Origin: Petrolisthes cinctipes
Lineage: Eukaryota; Arthropoda; Malacostraca; Decapoda; Porcellanidae
Length of the DNA stretch: 64,000 nucleotides
Reading direction: 5' to 3'
Assembly: GCA_033782935.1 (NCBI GenBank)
Contig: JAWQEG010000739.1
Span: 248,001-312,000 of the forward strand
Part shown: piece after piece, positions 43,890 to 55,256 of the stretch
Layout of the letters: every line of letters begins with the position of its first letter
Numbering within the stretch: the stretch's first letter is position 1
Made by a program: the position numbers and the translations under genes
The notes under the pieces: generated by a model
What the model was told of the DNA's origin: nothing
Databases searched by the model: none
What the model saw: only the letters and a program-made list of their open reading frames with translations

Positions 43890-44920
43890 TTAATGATTAC
43901 TTCAAATAAAACTGGGATATGTATATCCCATATATTGGCTGTAATGTATTCGAATTGCAAGGATGGAAACTGAAGTTCCCAAGCCCTCTTCATGCAGAAA
44001 CCCAATACGTGGCAGGTGGCAGATACCTTTAGATAATTCAGTACTAAAATTAATAACATGTAGCACATCTATATGTGTAATTACTGGTACTTATAGTTTT
44101 ACGGCTTACGTTATATCCTCGCTATTGCTTTGCAGAAATGCGAGGCAATACTGTGATAAGAACATGCATAACTTTATGGTTGTTACACTTAAGTTTAGTA
44201 TTACACTTAATTAGTATTAATTACTTCCTTACTATTAAATGTAATGTAATCAGAATCGCACCCAGACTCCTCCCTTCACAATGACCTCCTGCAACCGGTC
44301 GGGCATCGAGACTAGTAAGTGCTTTTGACCTTTCTCTTGATCCGGAGTTCGCTGTTCACGCCTTGGCGAGGGATGCTTGGATTATCTAATACCTTTAGTT
44401 TTTATGTAATTGTTCCTTAAGTGTCAGCGAAGTCAGTAAGGTAGAGGTTGTTGCTCGCAAATATTAGAGTGCTGAGTTTGACCCCGGCGCAAGGAAAAGG
44501 GCTCTCCTACCTAATATGTCAATAATATCAGAACATCCACAAACTGGCCACACGTGCATGGAATATGTTCCCATACTATGGTCTCCTCCATTTATCATCT
44601 TAATAGTTAATCCAAACCTGGTTTATCGAGGATGACAATGTAATATTCTGCACGATGAAATATAGCAAATTAATACATCAGGAATCATTTGGTGCCTATT
44701 GTTGCATCCACATAAAAACAAAATTGCTCACATACAGATAAATATTTCATTGTCATTCGCTCAGCATATAAGCCTGCCAACCCCCATTTCCATGTCTCTC
44801 ACTAGTGAGTGCTTCAGATGTGTGTTTCGGACCGAAGTTTGTGGTTCACGCCTGGGAGAAGGAACGCTGACAATACTGCAGTGGCCTTCGCGGCAGTGGA
44901 GCCTGCTGTACCTCGGCGTA

Positions 44921-45402
44921 CACATGAAACGGACACACACACACACACATACACACACACAGAGTCATAAACACCAGTAACATTCTCATCACTGAGCATA
45001 ATGTAGGGTGAGACTGTGTATGTGTGTGTGCAGTAAATTAATTGGGGACGAAAAAAGAAGGGGAGAGAGAGGAGGGGCTCCAAGCAAGCAAGAAGTAAAT
45101 AGAAGGAAAGTAGGACTACTAGAAGAATTGAATGTGTTTTTGTCAATTATCTGATGCTCGATGATGTCCTTTTCATGTACCCGGAACTGTAGGCCTACCA
45201 TTCTTGCTATCATTATTGTTACGTGTATGTGTGTTATATATTGTGATAAGTGTGAATGTAATGTATTGCTGTTACATATGTTATGTGTTACTTTTACAGG
45301 TGTTTGATATTTGCTACTGTTACAGGTGCGTGTTTTGTGTTGTAACCAGCGTTATGGTATGTGTTACTATTACAAATGTGTGTCTTTGTGTTTCTTTTAC
45401 AG
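44921..45402. other. Intron sequence with (CA)n tract
   Basis: (CA)n at 44935-44962. From 45210 the sequence becomes T/G-rich with repeated TGTTA/TTACAGGTG words (45240-45400) leading to the acceptor TTTCTTTTACAG. Several such words could act as decoy acceptors. Confidence 0.5.
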
Positions 45403-45624
45403 GTGTGGGTAGTGACGTTACTGTTACTTGGGGTAGGAACAGTATTACTTCACATAACGTCACTCATGAGCCACCACATCATTCCTTTACAAGACAACAC
45501 AGCCTCTGCTTCAAATCTCAGCCTCACTCCAAACATCACCACCACAGCTTCTGCTTCAAGTCCCAGCCTTACCCTTAACGTGTTCTATGCTACCGGGATC
45601 TTCTTTGGGGTTGGAATGCCTCGG
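45403..45624 (+). CDS. Ionotropic receptor exon: TM1 and pore region
   Basis: Acceptor CTTTTACAG, donor GTAAAG. 74 codons, phase 0 at both ends. It opens VWVVTLLLLGVGTVLLHI, the TM1 helix (IRs start this helix with VW), continues through a 40-residue Ser/Thr/Asn-rich linker (SNLSLTPNITTTASASS) with potential N-glycosylation or flexible character, and ends FYATGIFFGVGMPR. The last part is the IR pore motif, normally close to Y.GILLGQG.P; here Gln is replaced by Val, which may change ion selectivity (inference). The next intron is 10.3 kb. Confidence 0.9.
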
Positions 45625-45995
45625 GTAAAGTATTATTGGACCGCATGCAAGAAAAACCATGGTGTTGCCGATGGACTTGTAATGGTACGATGGCTCTGTT
45701 GTTTGTTTATGGAGTCATTGTACCGGCACTACGTCATCGTACGCACCACGAATGTTCTTGAATATGGCCATATCTGTCACTTTAAGGGGGGGTAGTATAT
45801 ATACATATGGTACAGCTGGCCTCACTCTCGCGAGGTCCACCCAGCGTTGTCCACGTTGACCGAGATAGTCAACCCGAAAAAAACTAGTAGCGAGCTCTCA
45901 GCTCGCTACTGTGGGAAGGAGAGGTAAGGAGGGTAGAGGAGAGAGCTGAGGAGGATAAGGGGTGTCTGTACACGAGAAATGAGAAATGGTTTTTT
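45625..45995. other. Intron start with a strong hairpin
   Basis: AGTAGCGAGCT CTC AGCTCGCTACT at 45886-45911 is a perfect 11-bp stem with a 3-base loop, next to the truncated end of LINE copy C. Nothing else was recognised. Confidence 0.5.
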
Positions 45996-46710
45996 GACAA
46001 ATCTGGAAGTCATCAATGCCCAACTTCTCCATAGCCTTCCTGACCTGGAAGCCAATAGGCCATGGTATGCGAGGATGTGAGAGGTAGTACTGAGACATGA
46101 TATCAGATGACACCGCCAAGCAGGGAAGGGAGTCAGGAAGTCGATGTAAGCAATGCCAACAACGAACCATCAAGAACAGGCGTTGGAGATCAAAAGGTGG
46201 CTCATCAGCGTCCACCAGGAGACTTGGGATTGGGGATGACCTGAAGGCTTCGTTCATTAGACGTACCCAAGCATGATGAACAGGGTCAAAGACTCTGAGA
46301 CGGGCATCTGTGGCAGAGGAGTACACCTCACACCCATAGTCAAGTTTTGACCTAATAAAGGAAGAGGGGGTGGCCCGATCAGGTCCCCAGGAAGTATGGC
46401 CCAGGACGCTTAACAGGTTAAGACCCTTAAGTGAACGTAAATGGGAAACCCAAGTCAAACGCCTGTCAAAAAGAAGACCCCAAAATCGAATATCCTCAAC
46501 ACAACGAATTCGATTACTATACGTGAATAAGTCCGGGTCAAAGTGGACACCTCGGATGCGGCAGAAGTGCATAGCAAACGTCTTGGCAGGAGAGAAGCTA
46601 AATCCATGATAACCAGCCCAACACGACACCCTGTCAAGGGCAAGCTGCATGCACAGCTCCGCCACCGACATACGAGAAGCAGCAAACCAGACCACCAGGT
46701 CGTCAACGTA

Positions 46711-48175
46711 CAGTTGCCAAAAAAGGTTTTGCGACAAAAAATGAATTCAATGTGGCGAAATCTGGTAGCTCCACCCGTAGTAAACACCTAAAGACATTAT
46801 GAATGAAGCACCTTCATCCCCACTCCCTGTGCTTGTAGTGATACGATATGATTGACTGATGAACTGAGTCGCGAGACAGTCATATCTGCCTTTACATCTT
46901 TCAATACTGGATTACTACTAATTATTACATTAGGTATGAATAATTACTATTGATACTCATATTTTGACAAGTTACAATACAGAAAAAGAAAGTGAAAATA
47001 TAATCATCATTTGTAAACAGTGATCCGAATAAAATAATTTGGCTGTGAGCAAGGTGAGCCGGGGTGAGAGAAGTGAAGAAAGTTCTGTATCATCCTAACC
47101 GAAACCATTATAATATTGAGTTTTCGTTGCTTAAGTATATAATATATACTTTAATATTATTGTTGATCTTAGTGTAGTACGTTCTAATCTATTTTACCCA
47201 GGTGTTATTAAAAAAAAAAAAAATTGTAGGCCTTTACATCACTATACATCACTCTTGAGAAACATCAGTAACATGTTGGTTACTCCAGTTAGGTTAACAC
47301 TCTAAAAATGTCTGAATCCCAACAAAGGTTCAGGGAATAAAAGTTAAGATAAAAGTCTTTTATCATCTCTTGCTTATACCCACTTCTAAACCTACAATTG
47401 TTGCCATTTGGCTTTTTTTTCTAATTTATTTATATATTGTATAAAAATATCCATATATATATCCACATCCAGGTTGACAGCTACTCTCTCTTGTTTGCTT
47501 ATTAGTCGGGAGAAAGAACTGACTTAACAATGTGAGCAAATATTTCTCAGAAAAAAGGGCAGTAGAGGTTTACAAGTTGGAAAAAAATCAAGTCAAAATA
47601 GTGTGGGATAGAGAAAAATATAGGAATAAGGAAACTATGCCTTCAAAAAATATAAATAAACCATGCAATAAATTAACATTTTAAACACCTTTATTTGTGT
47701 GACATGGTGCCACATATCGAAGAAGGGCCCCGTCCACCCCCAAAAGCTGAGAGGGTGGACGAACGCTGTGGTCGAGCGGAGCACAGTACTACCCACAATC
47801 ATGTCCCTTAGATAAAGCGTTCGTCCCCCCTCTCAGCTTCGATAGTAGTAGTAGTAGTAGTCTGGACCTTAGACCTTTTCGTAAGTTTTTCCTCCAAATT
47901 TAACAGAGCTATAAGATCCACTTCTTGGAAAGTGAAAACCATAGAGTGTGGTCTCGCTTCGCTCGACCACAAATATGAATACTAAAACAGCAGTTTGGTA
48001 CAGTAACACCCATTCATTCATACAATATTTTGGTGTAGAGTAACAGTTCTCTTTGCACAGGAAGTAGGGTTGAGGATGATTCATTCACATGACTGGGGAT
48101 ATTTACTACGGGTGGAGTTGTCAGATTTCGCCACATTGAATTCATTTTTTGTCGCAAAACCTTTTTTGGCAACTG
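46711..48175. mobile_element. TA-flanked transposon in LINE copy C (1465 bp, TIR about 120 bp)
   Basis: Starts CAGTTGCCAAAAAAGGTTTT and ends as its inverse (48156-48175). TIR similarity continues for about 120 bp, including GACAAAAAATGAATTCAATG. TA is on both sides (46709-46710, 48176-48177). The uninterrupted site is visible in copy D near 53510-53525. The interior is AT-rich with no transposase; a hairpin-forming block lies at 47735-47840 and (GTA)n at 47845-47861. Confidence 0.85.
47735..47840. repeat. Hairpin block within the TA-flanked element
   Basis: AAAGCTGAGAGGGTGGACGA (47743) is matched by CGTCCCCCCTCTCAGCTT downstream (47822-47839), making a near-perfect stem around a loop with TGTGGTCGAGCGGAGC. 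A similar TCGCTTCGCTCGACCACA word recurs inverted at 47953-47970. Confidence 0.65.
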
Positions 48176-48909
48176 TACATCGAGTTTTACCGTCCGGAAG
48201 GGATGAGTCGATGGCATTAATTTCCACAGCAAACAATGTGACACTGAGGATGCTTCCAGGGGGGACGCCCTCCTCCTGTGCAACAGATGCTGTGAGATTT
48301 GGTACTACCCTCACACAAAAACTGCGACCACTGAGAAACTCCTTAAAAAAGCGTGAAAGGCGACCCCGCAGGTCATATGCATGGAGTTGCTGTAGAATGC
48401 TATATTGCCATGTAGTATCATAGGCTTTCTCTAAATCAAAGAATACACCTACCAGGTGTTGATGTTGTGCAAAAGCCTCAAATGCAGCAGCTTCCAGCCT
48501 GACCAGAGCACCTGTAATGGAACTGTATTTATGAAAGCCAGACTTGGACCGAAACAGAAAACTACCCAGTTCTAGGAAATATACCAATCTGACATTTACC
48601 AACTTCTAACATAGTTTACAGAGACAGGAGGTCAAGGCAATAGGTCAGTAATTGAGGGCAACACTAGAGTGCTTGCCCGGCTTGGGGAAAGGAAGGATGG
48701 TAGCAACCCTCCACCCAGAAAGGAAGACATCCTCCAGCCAGATTCGGGTATATAAAGCTAGAAGAGATGAGATCGCTTCCTCACCTCACTCAAAACCACA
48801 AAGTCAGGTGAGGCACTAACCTTGAGTTGGTAACAGGGTTGCCAACTCTCACGAGTGAAATAATACCAAATCCAACCACATGTAATACCAAATTATACAT
48901 TTCAATACC

Positions 48910-49130
<221 letters not shown>

Positions 49131-49189
49131 TAGGCTAACCATCAACTTCATTACTAAATCTCTTAATAAAAGCAATAAGATATTATTTT

Positions 49190-50450
49190 ATGTAGGCTAA
49201 TATAGCTTCCATGAAAATGGAATATGGTATTGGATGGTATTGTCAGCACTGTCCCTCCACAGGCATCCCAACAGGCCTGAAGGAGTGCAGCTAGTCCCCA
49301 TAAGGAACAAGAATGCCGGAGGAACCACCCTCTTGTATTGGTTGACTCCGGAGTTCTGGGCATGCTCTAAGAGAAGTGAGATGTCCAGTTGTTTTTCCTT
49401 CCCAGCCAGAGGAAAATTGGCTGAGTCAAACAGGTGAAGGCCAGAGAGGATTCCCACCTTAACAATGCCAGTCAAACCCCTCTCGTTGAGTTTGGGGACC
49501 TTCAGGAGGGTTTCAGCTGTGTTGGTCATGGTATCCGTGGTCACCTTGGTGACCATGAGTTCTGGACCTTGTCTTCCTCGTCTTTAGTGGTTGTGACGAG
49601 CACGTCATCCCAGGTCCTGAGTGAAGAAGGGTCCAGTGGATCTGAAGAACACACCTTAAGCTTCCCTCCCATGTAGTTCCCTCGGGAGAGAGGTTAGAGG
49701 CGAGAGGAGGAGGCTCTCCTGCCTTTGTTGCCACTCCCAAGGGCGCTCCAGGCTGGTGGTGGGGGCAGAGGCGGGGCGAGGACCGGAGATGAACAGTGGG
49801 GGAAAGTGTCATGAACTGTGCGATACTCTCCTCTGCCTCATGGACGGACAACTGGGAAGGAGCCAACTCCGTCCCAGACCTATCCAAGGTGGTAGCCTCT
49901 GCCTGAGGATACCCAATGAGGTACCAAGGTCTGGGTTCCTCCAAGTAACCTAGAAGTGAATCTTGGCAATCATCTTCCGAGCCATCATCCAGGGGCAGTG
50001 AAGACGAGAGGTGACCTGGAGGGCTGGTCGGATAAAGGGGGCTGCGGCCCTCAACTCCTCCACTCAGGGGGAGCAGACAGAGCAGGCCACAGGGTCAAAA
50101 CCCTCCTCCAACCAGCAGGCCGCATGGGGAGAGCAGAGGCTATGGCTGTCAGTCGACACCCTTATCGTACAGCCCTACACAGCACACAAGACATGGGAAG
50201 ACTGTGGAGGAGAAAGGAAATAAGATAGTCGAAGGCAAGACCGAGGTCAGGGTTGATGTGGAAAAAGTAGATGTCGAGGAGCGGGGCCCGTAAGGAAAAC
50301 ACATGTCGAGGAGGGAGAGGGAAGACAAAGGTAGGCATGCTAGGCCAGCCATCCCCAGGAAATCAAGCAAGGAGGAAGAAATGGCCGAGGCCTAGAAAGG
50401 GGGAAATCCTGGGGAAACAGCGACTCTCTCGACAACATCCAACAACAAGT
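49190..50450 (-). other. GC-richer stretch with minus-strand open frames, unidentified
   Basis: Open frames 49556-49197 and 49944-49513 on the minus strand overlap in different frames and read as low-complexity, Pro/Ser-rich sequence (HEAEESIAQFMTL; SGLHLFDSANFPLAGKEKQL). The composition is clearly higher in GC than the flanks. The style suggests a decayed retroelement gag/ORF1, but no knuckle, RRM or protease motif is seen. I do not recognise it. Confidence 0.3.
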
Positions 50451-50585
50451 GGAGGGAAAAACAGCAGAAAAGAAATGGAGATAATGAGCAAGTTGTGGTC
50501 TAAGCAAGCTAAAAAACACAGGCAACACACAACAACAAACACAAAAACATGTGGTGCACCCTGAGAAAATAGGAGGACGAACCAA
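50450..50585 (+). repeat. Direct repeat, partner at 50818-50952
   Basis: About 135 bp starting GGAGGGAAAAACAGC and containing AACACACAACAACAAACACA and GGTGCACCCTGAGAAAATAG. The second copy is about 93% identical by eye, 368 bp downstream. Confidence 0.85.
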
Positions 50586-50817
50586 CCAATATTCTAAACA
50601 GGTGAATACAGAAAATTCAGGAGGCGTATCAACCGGAAATTCTCTAGGTGAGTAACCAGGGAAACCCCAAGGAGGAGAGGAAACCAAGTGTGGAAATTCC
50701 AATTCCCTCTGTAGGTGGTATAGTAAATCTCAAACATCCTAATTCTTGCGGGCACCAAGGACGTCTAGAGAATTCTTGTCAACCAAGAATGAACTGTACA
50801 AGAACATTTTAAAAATT

Positions 50818-50952
50818 GGAGGGAAAAACAGCTAAAAAGAAATGGAGAAAATGAGCTAGTTGTGGTCTAAGCTAGAGAAAAACACAGGCAACACACAACA
50901 ACAAACACAAAAACATGTGGTGCACCCTGAGAAAATAGGAGGGTGAACCAAC
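50818..50952 (+). repeat. Direct repeat, partner of 50450-50585
   Basis: See 50450-50585. The spacer between the copies (50586-50817) is not repeated, so this is a duplicated segment or two ends of an element. Confidence 0.85.
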
Positions 50953-51496
50953 TTTGAGTTTGCTTAGTTCCCAGGCAGTCTGTGGGCGGTAATTGACTCC
51001 AGCCCCTTCAAAGTAGGTGAGAGTCCGGCAGGTATTTTCACAGGTAAGCCAATGCAGCAGTTGATGACACCACAGATACACAGTGACTGGTAGGTAGTTC
51101 ACGAAGAAAATGAGACTAACAAATGAAAGGGTAGAGCGGCTAACCTCATCCCATGATTTTTCTTTGTTTTTTGTGTCAAATCACCGCTTATGGTAAGAGT
51201 ATACCATAAAATATTTTCCATAGTATGAAAGTCAATTCTTTGGGTATCTGGGGGCGGATGCATGAAAGACCTAAGCGGAATGACCGTTAAGGTAACCTTA
51301 CGCAGTTTCGCTAAGGGGATGGTTAGGTTGCTGCTATGGTTGTATGCTCTATTGGCCTTAACATCAACCTTAGTGTTCCCTTAGGTGATCTTAGCAGTCG
51401 GCCATGTTTGTTTCGTTCCATTCCCTTCCGACTATGGACCACCAGGTGACATTCTCTGGGCCAATGAGAGGGCAGCTTCATAGACAAGTTAGGCAA
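50953..51496. other. Unassigned sequence with a possible Harbinger-like terminus
   Basis: GGGGGCGGATGCATGAAAGA at 51250-51269 resembles the Harbinger end at 14637 (GGGGCCGGATCCAAGAAACT), but no inverted partner was found before the LINE at 51497. Confidence 0.3.
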
Positions 51497-54057
51497 CATA
51501 ATTTGATTTGATTTATTTATTGATGCCATTCGGCATCTGGCGGCTCAACAGCAATGGTCATATACCGCCCAACATAAAAAGGTCATCTACATCATTAATA
51601 AAATATGTACAAAGATTAAATAATTTTCACTACCTCGAAAGGGAGAAGCAGCATGAATAAAACCCACGTCTTCCAAAAAATCATATATTAATGAAATAAC
51701 CTACTTAAGTTAGATATATAAAAGAATTGAAATATCAACGAAAGAAACATTAAACTTTAACTACCTAAAAATTAATAGCCATAAATACAATAAAATTCAC
51801 AATTTGTGGAGAAGGCCAGCCTCCTCCACATAGGAGAGAGTGTTCCCTCCCACATTACAAGCCTCCTCCCCAACCACCTGGGAGAGACTGTAAGAACCGT
51901 CACCCTTCTGGTACTCGGAGAGGTGCCTACGACAAAGGTCCCCAAGGCTGGGACACTCGACAATAAGATGCCGTACTGTCAAAGGGACCAGACAATCATC
52001 ACAGTAGGGAGGGTGAGCCCTCTCCATTAAAAAGCCATGAGTCAATAATGTGTGGCCAATGAAGAGAGACGGAAAAGAGCCGTCTCCCACCGGCGGGACA
52101 GGCCACTGTAGCTCCACAAACCGAGGCGCTGGCGGATGTCGCGGAGCTTGTTAGCCCCGAAGGCGTCCCATCTGTCCTGCTAGCAGAAACAAACAGTAGC
52201 ATCTATGTAGGGTCGAAGGTCCACTGCAGGAACAGGATGACGCCTGGCAGGAGGCCAGGAATTGGAGACCACAGCCTTAGCCAGGGTGTCAGCCTGCTCA
52301 TTCCCATCAACACCCACATGGGCCGGGACCCAACAAAAAGTGACTTTGCGGCCACGACGACCCAGGAGGACAAGCCACTCAAGAATGGCCAACACCAGGG
52401 GATGGGAAGAGTTAAAATTGCACCAGGCCTGCAAGGCACTACAGGAATCGCTAAAAATAGTAAACGAAGGCTGAGGGAGACTAAAAATCACTTGGAGGGC
52501 ATATAAAATGGCTGAGAGCTCAGCAGTAAAAATGGACATGACAGAAGGGAGCCTGCCTTAACGGCAAAAGTCAGGAAAGACAACTCCAAAGCCAACTCCA
52601 GCATCAGACATTGACCAATCAGTGTACACAGGGGGGAACTCCCGGTGAGTAAAGGCATGTTCTAAAAAGAGGGAACGAGCCACTGGAGGAGGAAGAGATT
52701 CCTTCTTGTCTGTAAAGCAGGTGCAGGGGAAAACTTCTGGAAGAAGCCATGGAGCCACCCTGGGGACCCTCACAGAACAAATCTGGAAGTCATCTATGCC
52801 CATCTCCTCCATAGCCTTCCTGACCCGGAAGCCAAAGGGTCATGGTGCATGAGAATGTAAAAGGTAGTACTGAGACATGATATCAGATGACACCGCCAAG
52901 CAAGGTAGGGAGTCAGGAAGTCGATGTAATCGATACCAACAACGAACCATCAAGGACTGGCGACGGAGATCAAGAGGTGGCTCATTAGCGTCCACCAGGA
53001 GACTGGGGATTGGGGACGACCTGAAGGCTCCGGTTGCCAGACGTACTCCAGCATGATGAACAGGGTCTAAAACTCTGAGACGGGCATCGGTGGCAGAAGA
53101 GTACACCTCACACCCATAGTCGAGTTTTGACCTAGTAAGAACATGGTATAGGCGGAGGAGAGTGGCCCGATCAGCCTCCCAGGATGTATGGCTCAGGACC
53201 CTCAACAGGTTAAGAGCCTTGAGGCAAGAGACCTTAAGTGTACGTAAGTGGGGAACCCAAGTCAAACGTTTGTCAAAAAGGAGACCCAATAAGCGAGTCT
53301 CCTCGACACAGAGTATCCATTGACCATACATGAATAAGTCCGGATCCGGGTGGACGCCTCGGATGTGGCAGAAGTGCATAGCAACTGTCTTGGAAGGAGA
53401 AAATCGAAACCCATGAGAACCAGTCCAACGTGACACCCTGTTAAGGGCAAGCTGCATGCGCCGCTCCGCCACTGACATACGGGAAGCAGCAAACCAGACT
53501 GCTAGGTCGTCAACGTACATCGAGTTAGCTATACCGTTTGGAAGGGATGAGGCAATGGCATTAATTGCTACTGCAAACAATGTGACACTGAGAACGCTTC
53601 CCTGGGGGACGCCCTCCTCCTGTGCAACAGATGCTGAGCGGGTTGTACCAACCCTCACAGAAAAACTGCGACCACTGAGAAACTCCTTAAGAAAGCGTGG
53701 AAGGCGACCCCGCAGGCCATATAAATGGAGTTGCTGCAGGATGCCATATTGCTATGTAGTGTCATAGGCTTTCTCTAAATCAAAGAATACACAGACAAGG
53801 TGTTGATGTCGTGCAAAGGCCTCACATGCAGCAGCTTCCAACCTGACCAGAGCATCTGTAGTGGAACGGTGTTTACGAAAGCCAGACTGGGACGGAGACA
53901 GAAAATCACCCCGTTCCAAGAAGTATACCAGTCTGACATTCACCATCTTTTCAAATAGTTTACAGAGAAAGGAGGTCAAGGCAATTGGTCGATAATTGAG
54001 GGCAACACCAGAGTCCTTGCCCGGCTTGAGGAAAGGAAGGATGGTAGCAACCCTCCA
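51497..54057 (-). mobile_element. RNase H-bearing LINE, copy D, 5'-truncated, best-preserved
   Basis: Minus strand. The 3' end at 51497-51590 has the family hairpin and an AAATAAATCAAATC tail. RNase H and Cys-rich tail lie at 51800-52560 and RT at 52840-54057. It is 5'-truncated at the same part of RT at which copies B and C begin. It keeps the intact catalytic motif and long open frames, so it is the youngest-looking copy here. Confidence 0.88.
51790..54040 (-). pseudogene. LINE copy D ORF2: RT and RNase H, few breaks
   Basis: The RT frame 53979-53752 has FRKHRSTTDALVRLEAAACE and FFDLEKAYDTT; a TAG just after it (Trp codon changed) and a frame change lead into 53658-52840 with GVPQGSVLSVTLFAVAINAI, NSMYVDDLAVWFAASRMSV and RLLGLLFDKRLTWVPHL. 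RNase H 52812-52180 has VYTDWSMSDAGVGFGVVF (Gly after Asp changed), FTAELSAILYALQ, FTIFSDSCSALQAW and WVPAHVGVDGNEQADTLAKA. The tail 52117-51797 has TVRHLIVECPSLGDL, the CP-type C-terminal motif. About four lesions; YVDD is intact. Confidence 0.85.
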
Positions 54058-55042
54058 CCACTGATGTTACACATCAGATTAAGTACATTTTTGTGAGACA
54101 GGAAGTATTGAATTACTGTACGTTGCTAATTGTTGCTGAAAGTGGACTGAATACGTGTCGTGGTGCTAAAATAATATTACCTCTTGTTATTACACTGAAA
54201 AATTAAATCACTGTACTCTTTCTTAACCTATTACATTATGCTGCATAATAAAATTGACGTCCCAAAACAAACCTGATGATGAAATAGTCTTGGTTCAGTC
54301 CTGGGGTTTGACAGTTGGCTTGAAACAAAAGGTCATCACGTTCAGCCTCCTCCTTTGCCTCCTATATACGTGCGTCAAGCTTCCAGGAGTGGGTAGTACG
54401 ACGAAGTTGGAGGTATGGCCAGGAGACATATAGCCTGTAAAAGTCATGTTATACAAGATCGGTGTATAACTGGTCAGGTGATAAAAGTTAAAGAGTAGGG
54501 AACACATGGGCCATAAATGAAGTGTACACTCTCACATCGAACAATATGGCACTATGAGCGAAATATTGTGCTACTTTAATGTGATGCCAGCATTTTGTTG
54601 GTACGTCTGTAGTTCAGATGCCATCACCAAAAAGACTTTTATTGAGATTCAAGCACTGATTCGTTTTCGTTCCAAGTCACTATATGGCTCATCAGCTTAT
54701 CTCATAATAAGCGAATCGACTTAGACCTGTTTCACGAAATTAAGCACCATTTAATCCTTATTTGTCAAGCCATTCCTCTGGCCTGTCATGTTATCTAAGA
54801 TTCATTACATTGTATGAATACATATGACATAGTGTTTATGTATATTAGAGCACATTCCAACCATTTTCACATCTTTATGTATCACACGGCACTGCAACAA
54901 TAACAGTATTAAATTTTAATGTGTGATGATGGAGAATGGTGGCAACTCACAGTAATGATTACCAACCAAAACTGTCCATGTGACTTAATATTCGCTTCCA
55001 GAAACATCGTGACAGGTGGACTGATAATTTTTTGTGAGAGTG
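54058..55042. other. Unassigned intron sequence
   Basis: No coding or repeat signal recognised. CTGATGTTACACATCAG at 54060-54076 is a short hairpin right at the LINE junction. Confidence 0.4.
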
Positions 55043-55044
55043 TA

Positions 55045-55254
55045 CAGTTGGCCACAGGAATTCGTACACAAGCTCATCATAAGGCGAAGTAATTATTGTG
55101 AATGTACTGCAGTGAATGGTCTACCAAGTGACTCGGTGATTGCAAAACAACAAACCTATTATTCTGTTGTGTTACAATTACATAGACCAATACTTTCTCT
55201 CTGTTGTGAACCCTTGAAGCCTAGAGTGTATGTACGAATTCCTGAGGCCGACTG
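55045..55254. mobile_element. Tc1/mariner-type MITE, family 1, copy 2 (210 bp)
   Basis: Starts CAGTTGGCCACAGGAATTCG; the reverse complement of the end is CAGTCGGCCTCAGGAATTCG. TA flanks at 55043-55044 and 55255-55256. Same family as 10006-10217. Confidence 0.8.
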
Positions 55255-55256
55255 TA

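Larger units (their letters stand above)
41996..44920. mobile_element. Large inverted-repeat element, arms about 530 bp
   Basis: Left arm 41996-42530 and right arm 44372-44900 are inverses: blocks around CACAAACTTCGGTCCGAAAC, GCCTGCCAACCCCCAT, AATTTGCTATATTTCATCGT, GGTTTGGATTAACTATTAAG and CTTGAGGAACAATTACAT match in mirror order. The centre carries a TTAA-flanked element with part of the unnamed gene repeat. Outer ends are not sharply defined; arms stop matching at the TA used by the MITE at 41831. Confidence 0.75.
45996..48602 (-). pseudogene. LINE copy C RT, disrupted inside the catalytic motif
   Basis: The N-terminal piece (48602-48178) has VYFLELGSFLF, FFDLEKAYDTTWQ and VPPGSILSV. The C-terminal piece (46708-45996) has VDDLVVWFAASRMSVAELC, RLTWVSHLRSL and LGHTSWGPDRAT. 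The insertion splits the sequence coding MYVDD between Tyr and Val, so the active site is physically interrupted. Apart from this the frame is unusually well kept in both pieces. Confidence 0.85.
45996..48795 (-). mobile_element. RNase H-bearing LINE, copy C (RT region), split by a TA-flanked element
   Basis: Minus-strand pieces 48795-48178 and 46708-45996 join into one RT segment. It is 5'-truncated before the RT core and 3'-truncated after the DDFQIC motif, so RNase H and 3' UTR are absent. The interruption is 46711-48175. Confidence 0.85.

Noticed and set aside
51250..51270. Harbinger terminus GGGGGCGGATGCATGAAAGA
   Set aside because: Partial resemblance to the end at 14637 only; no second end, no duplication.
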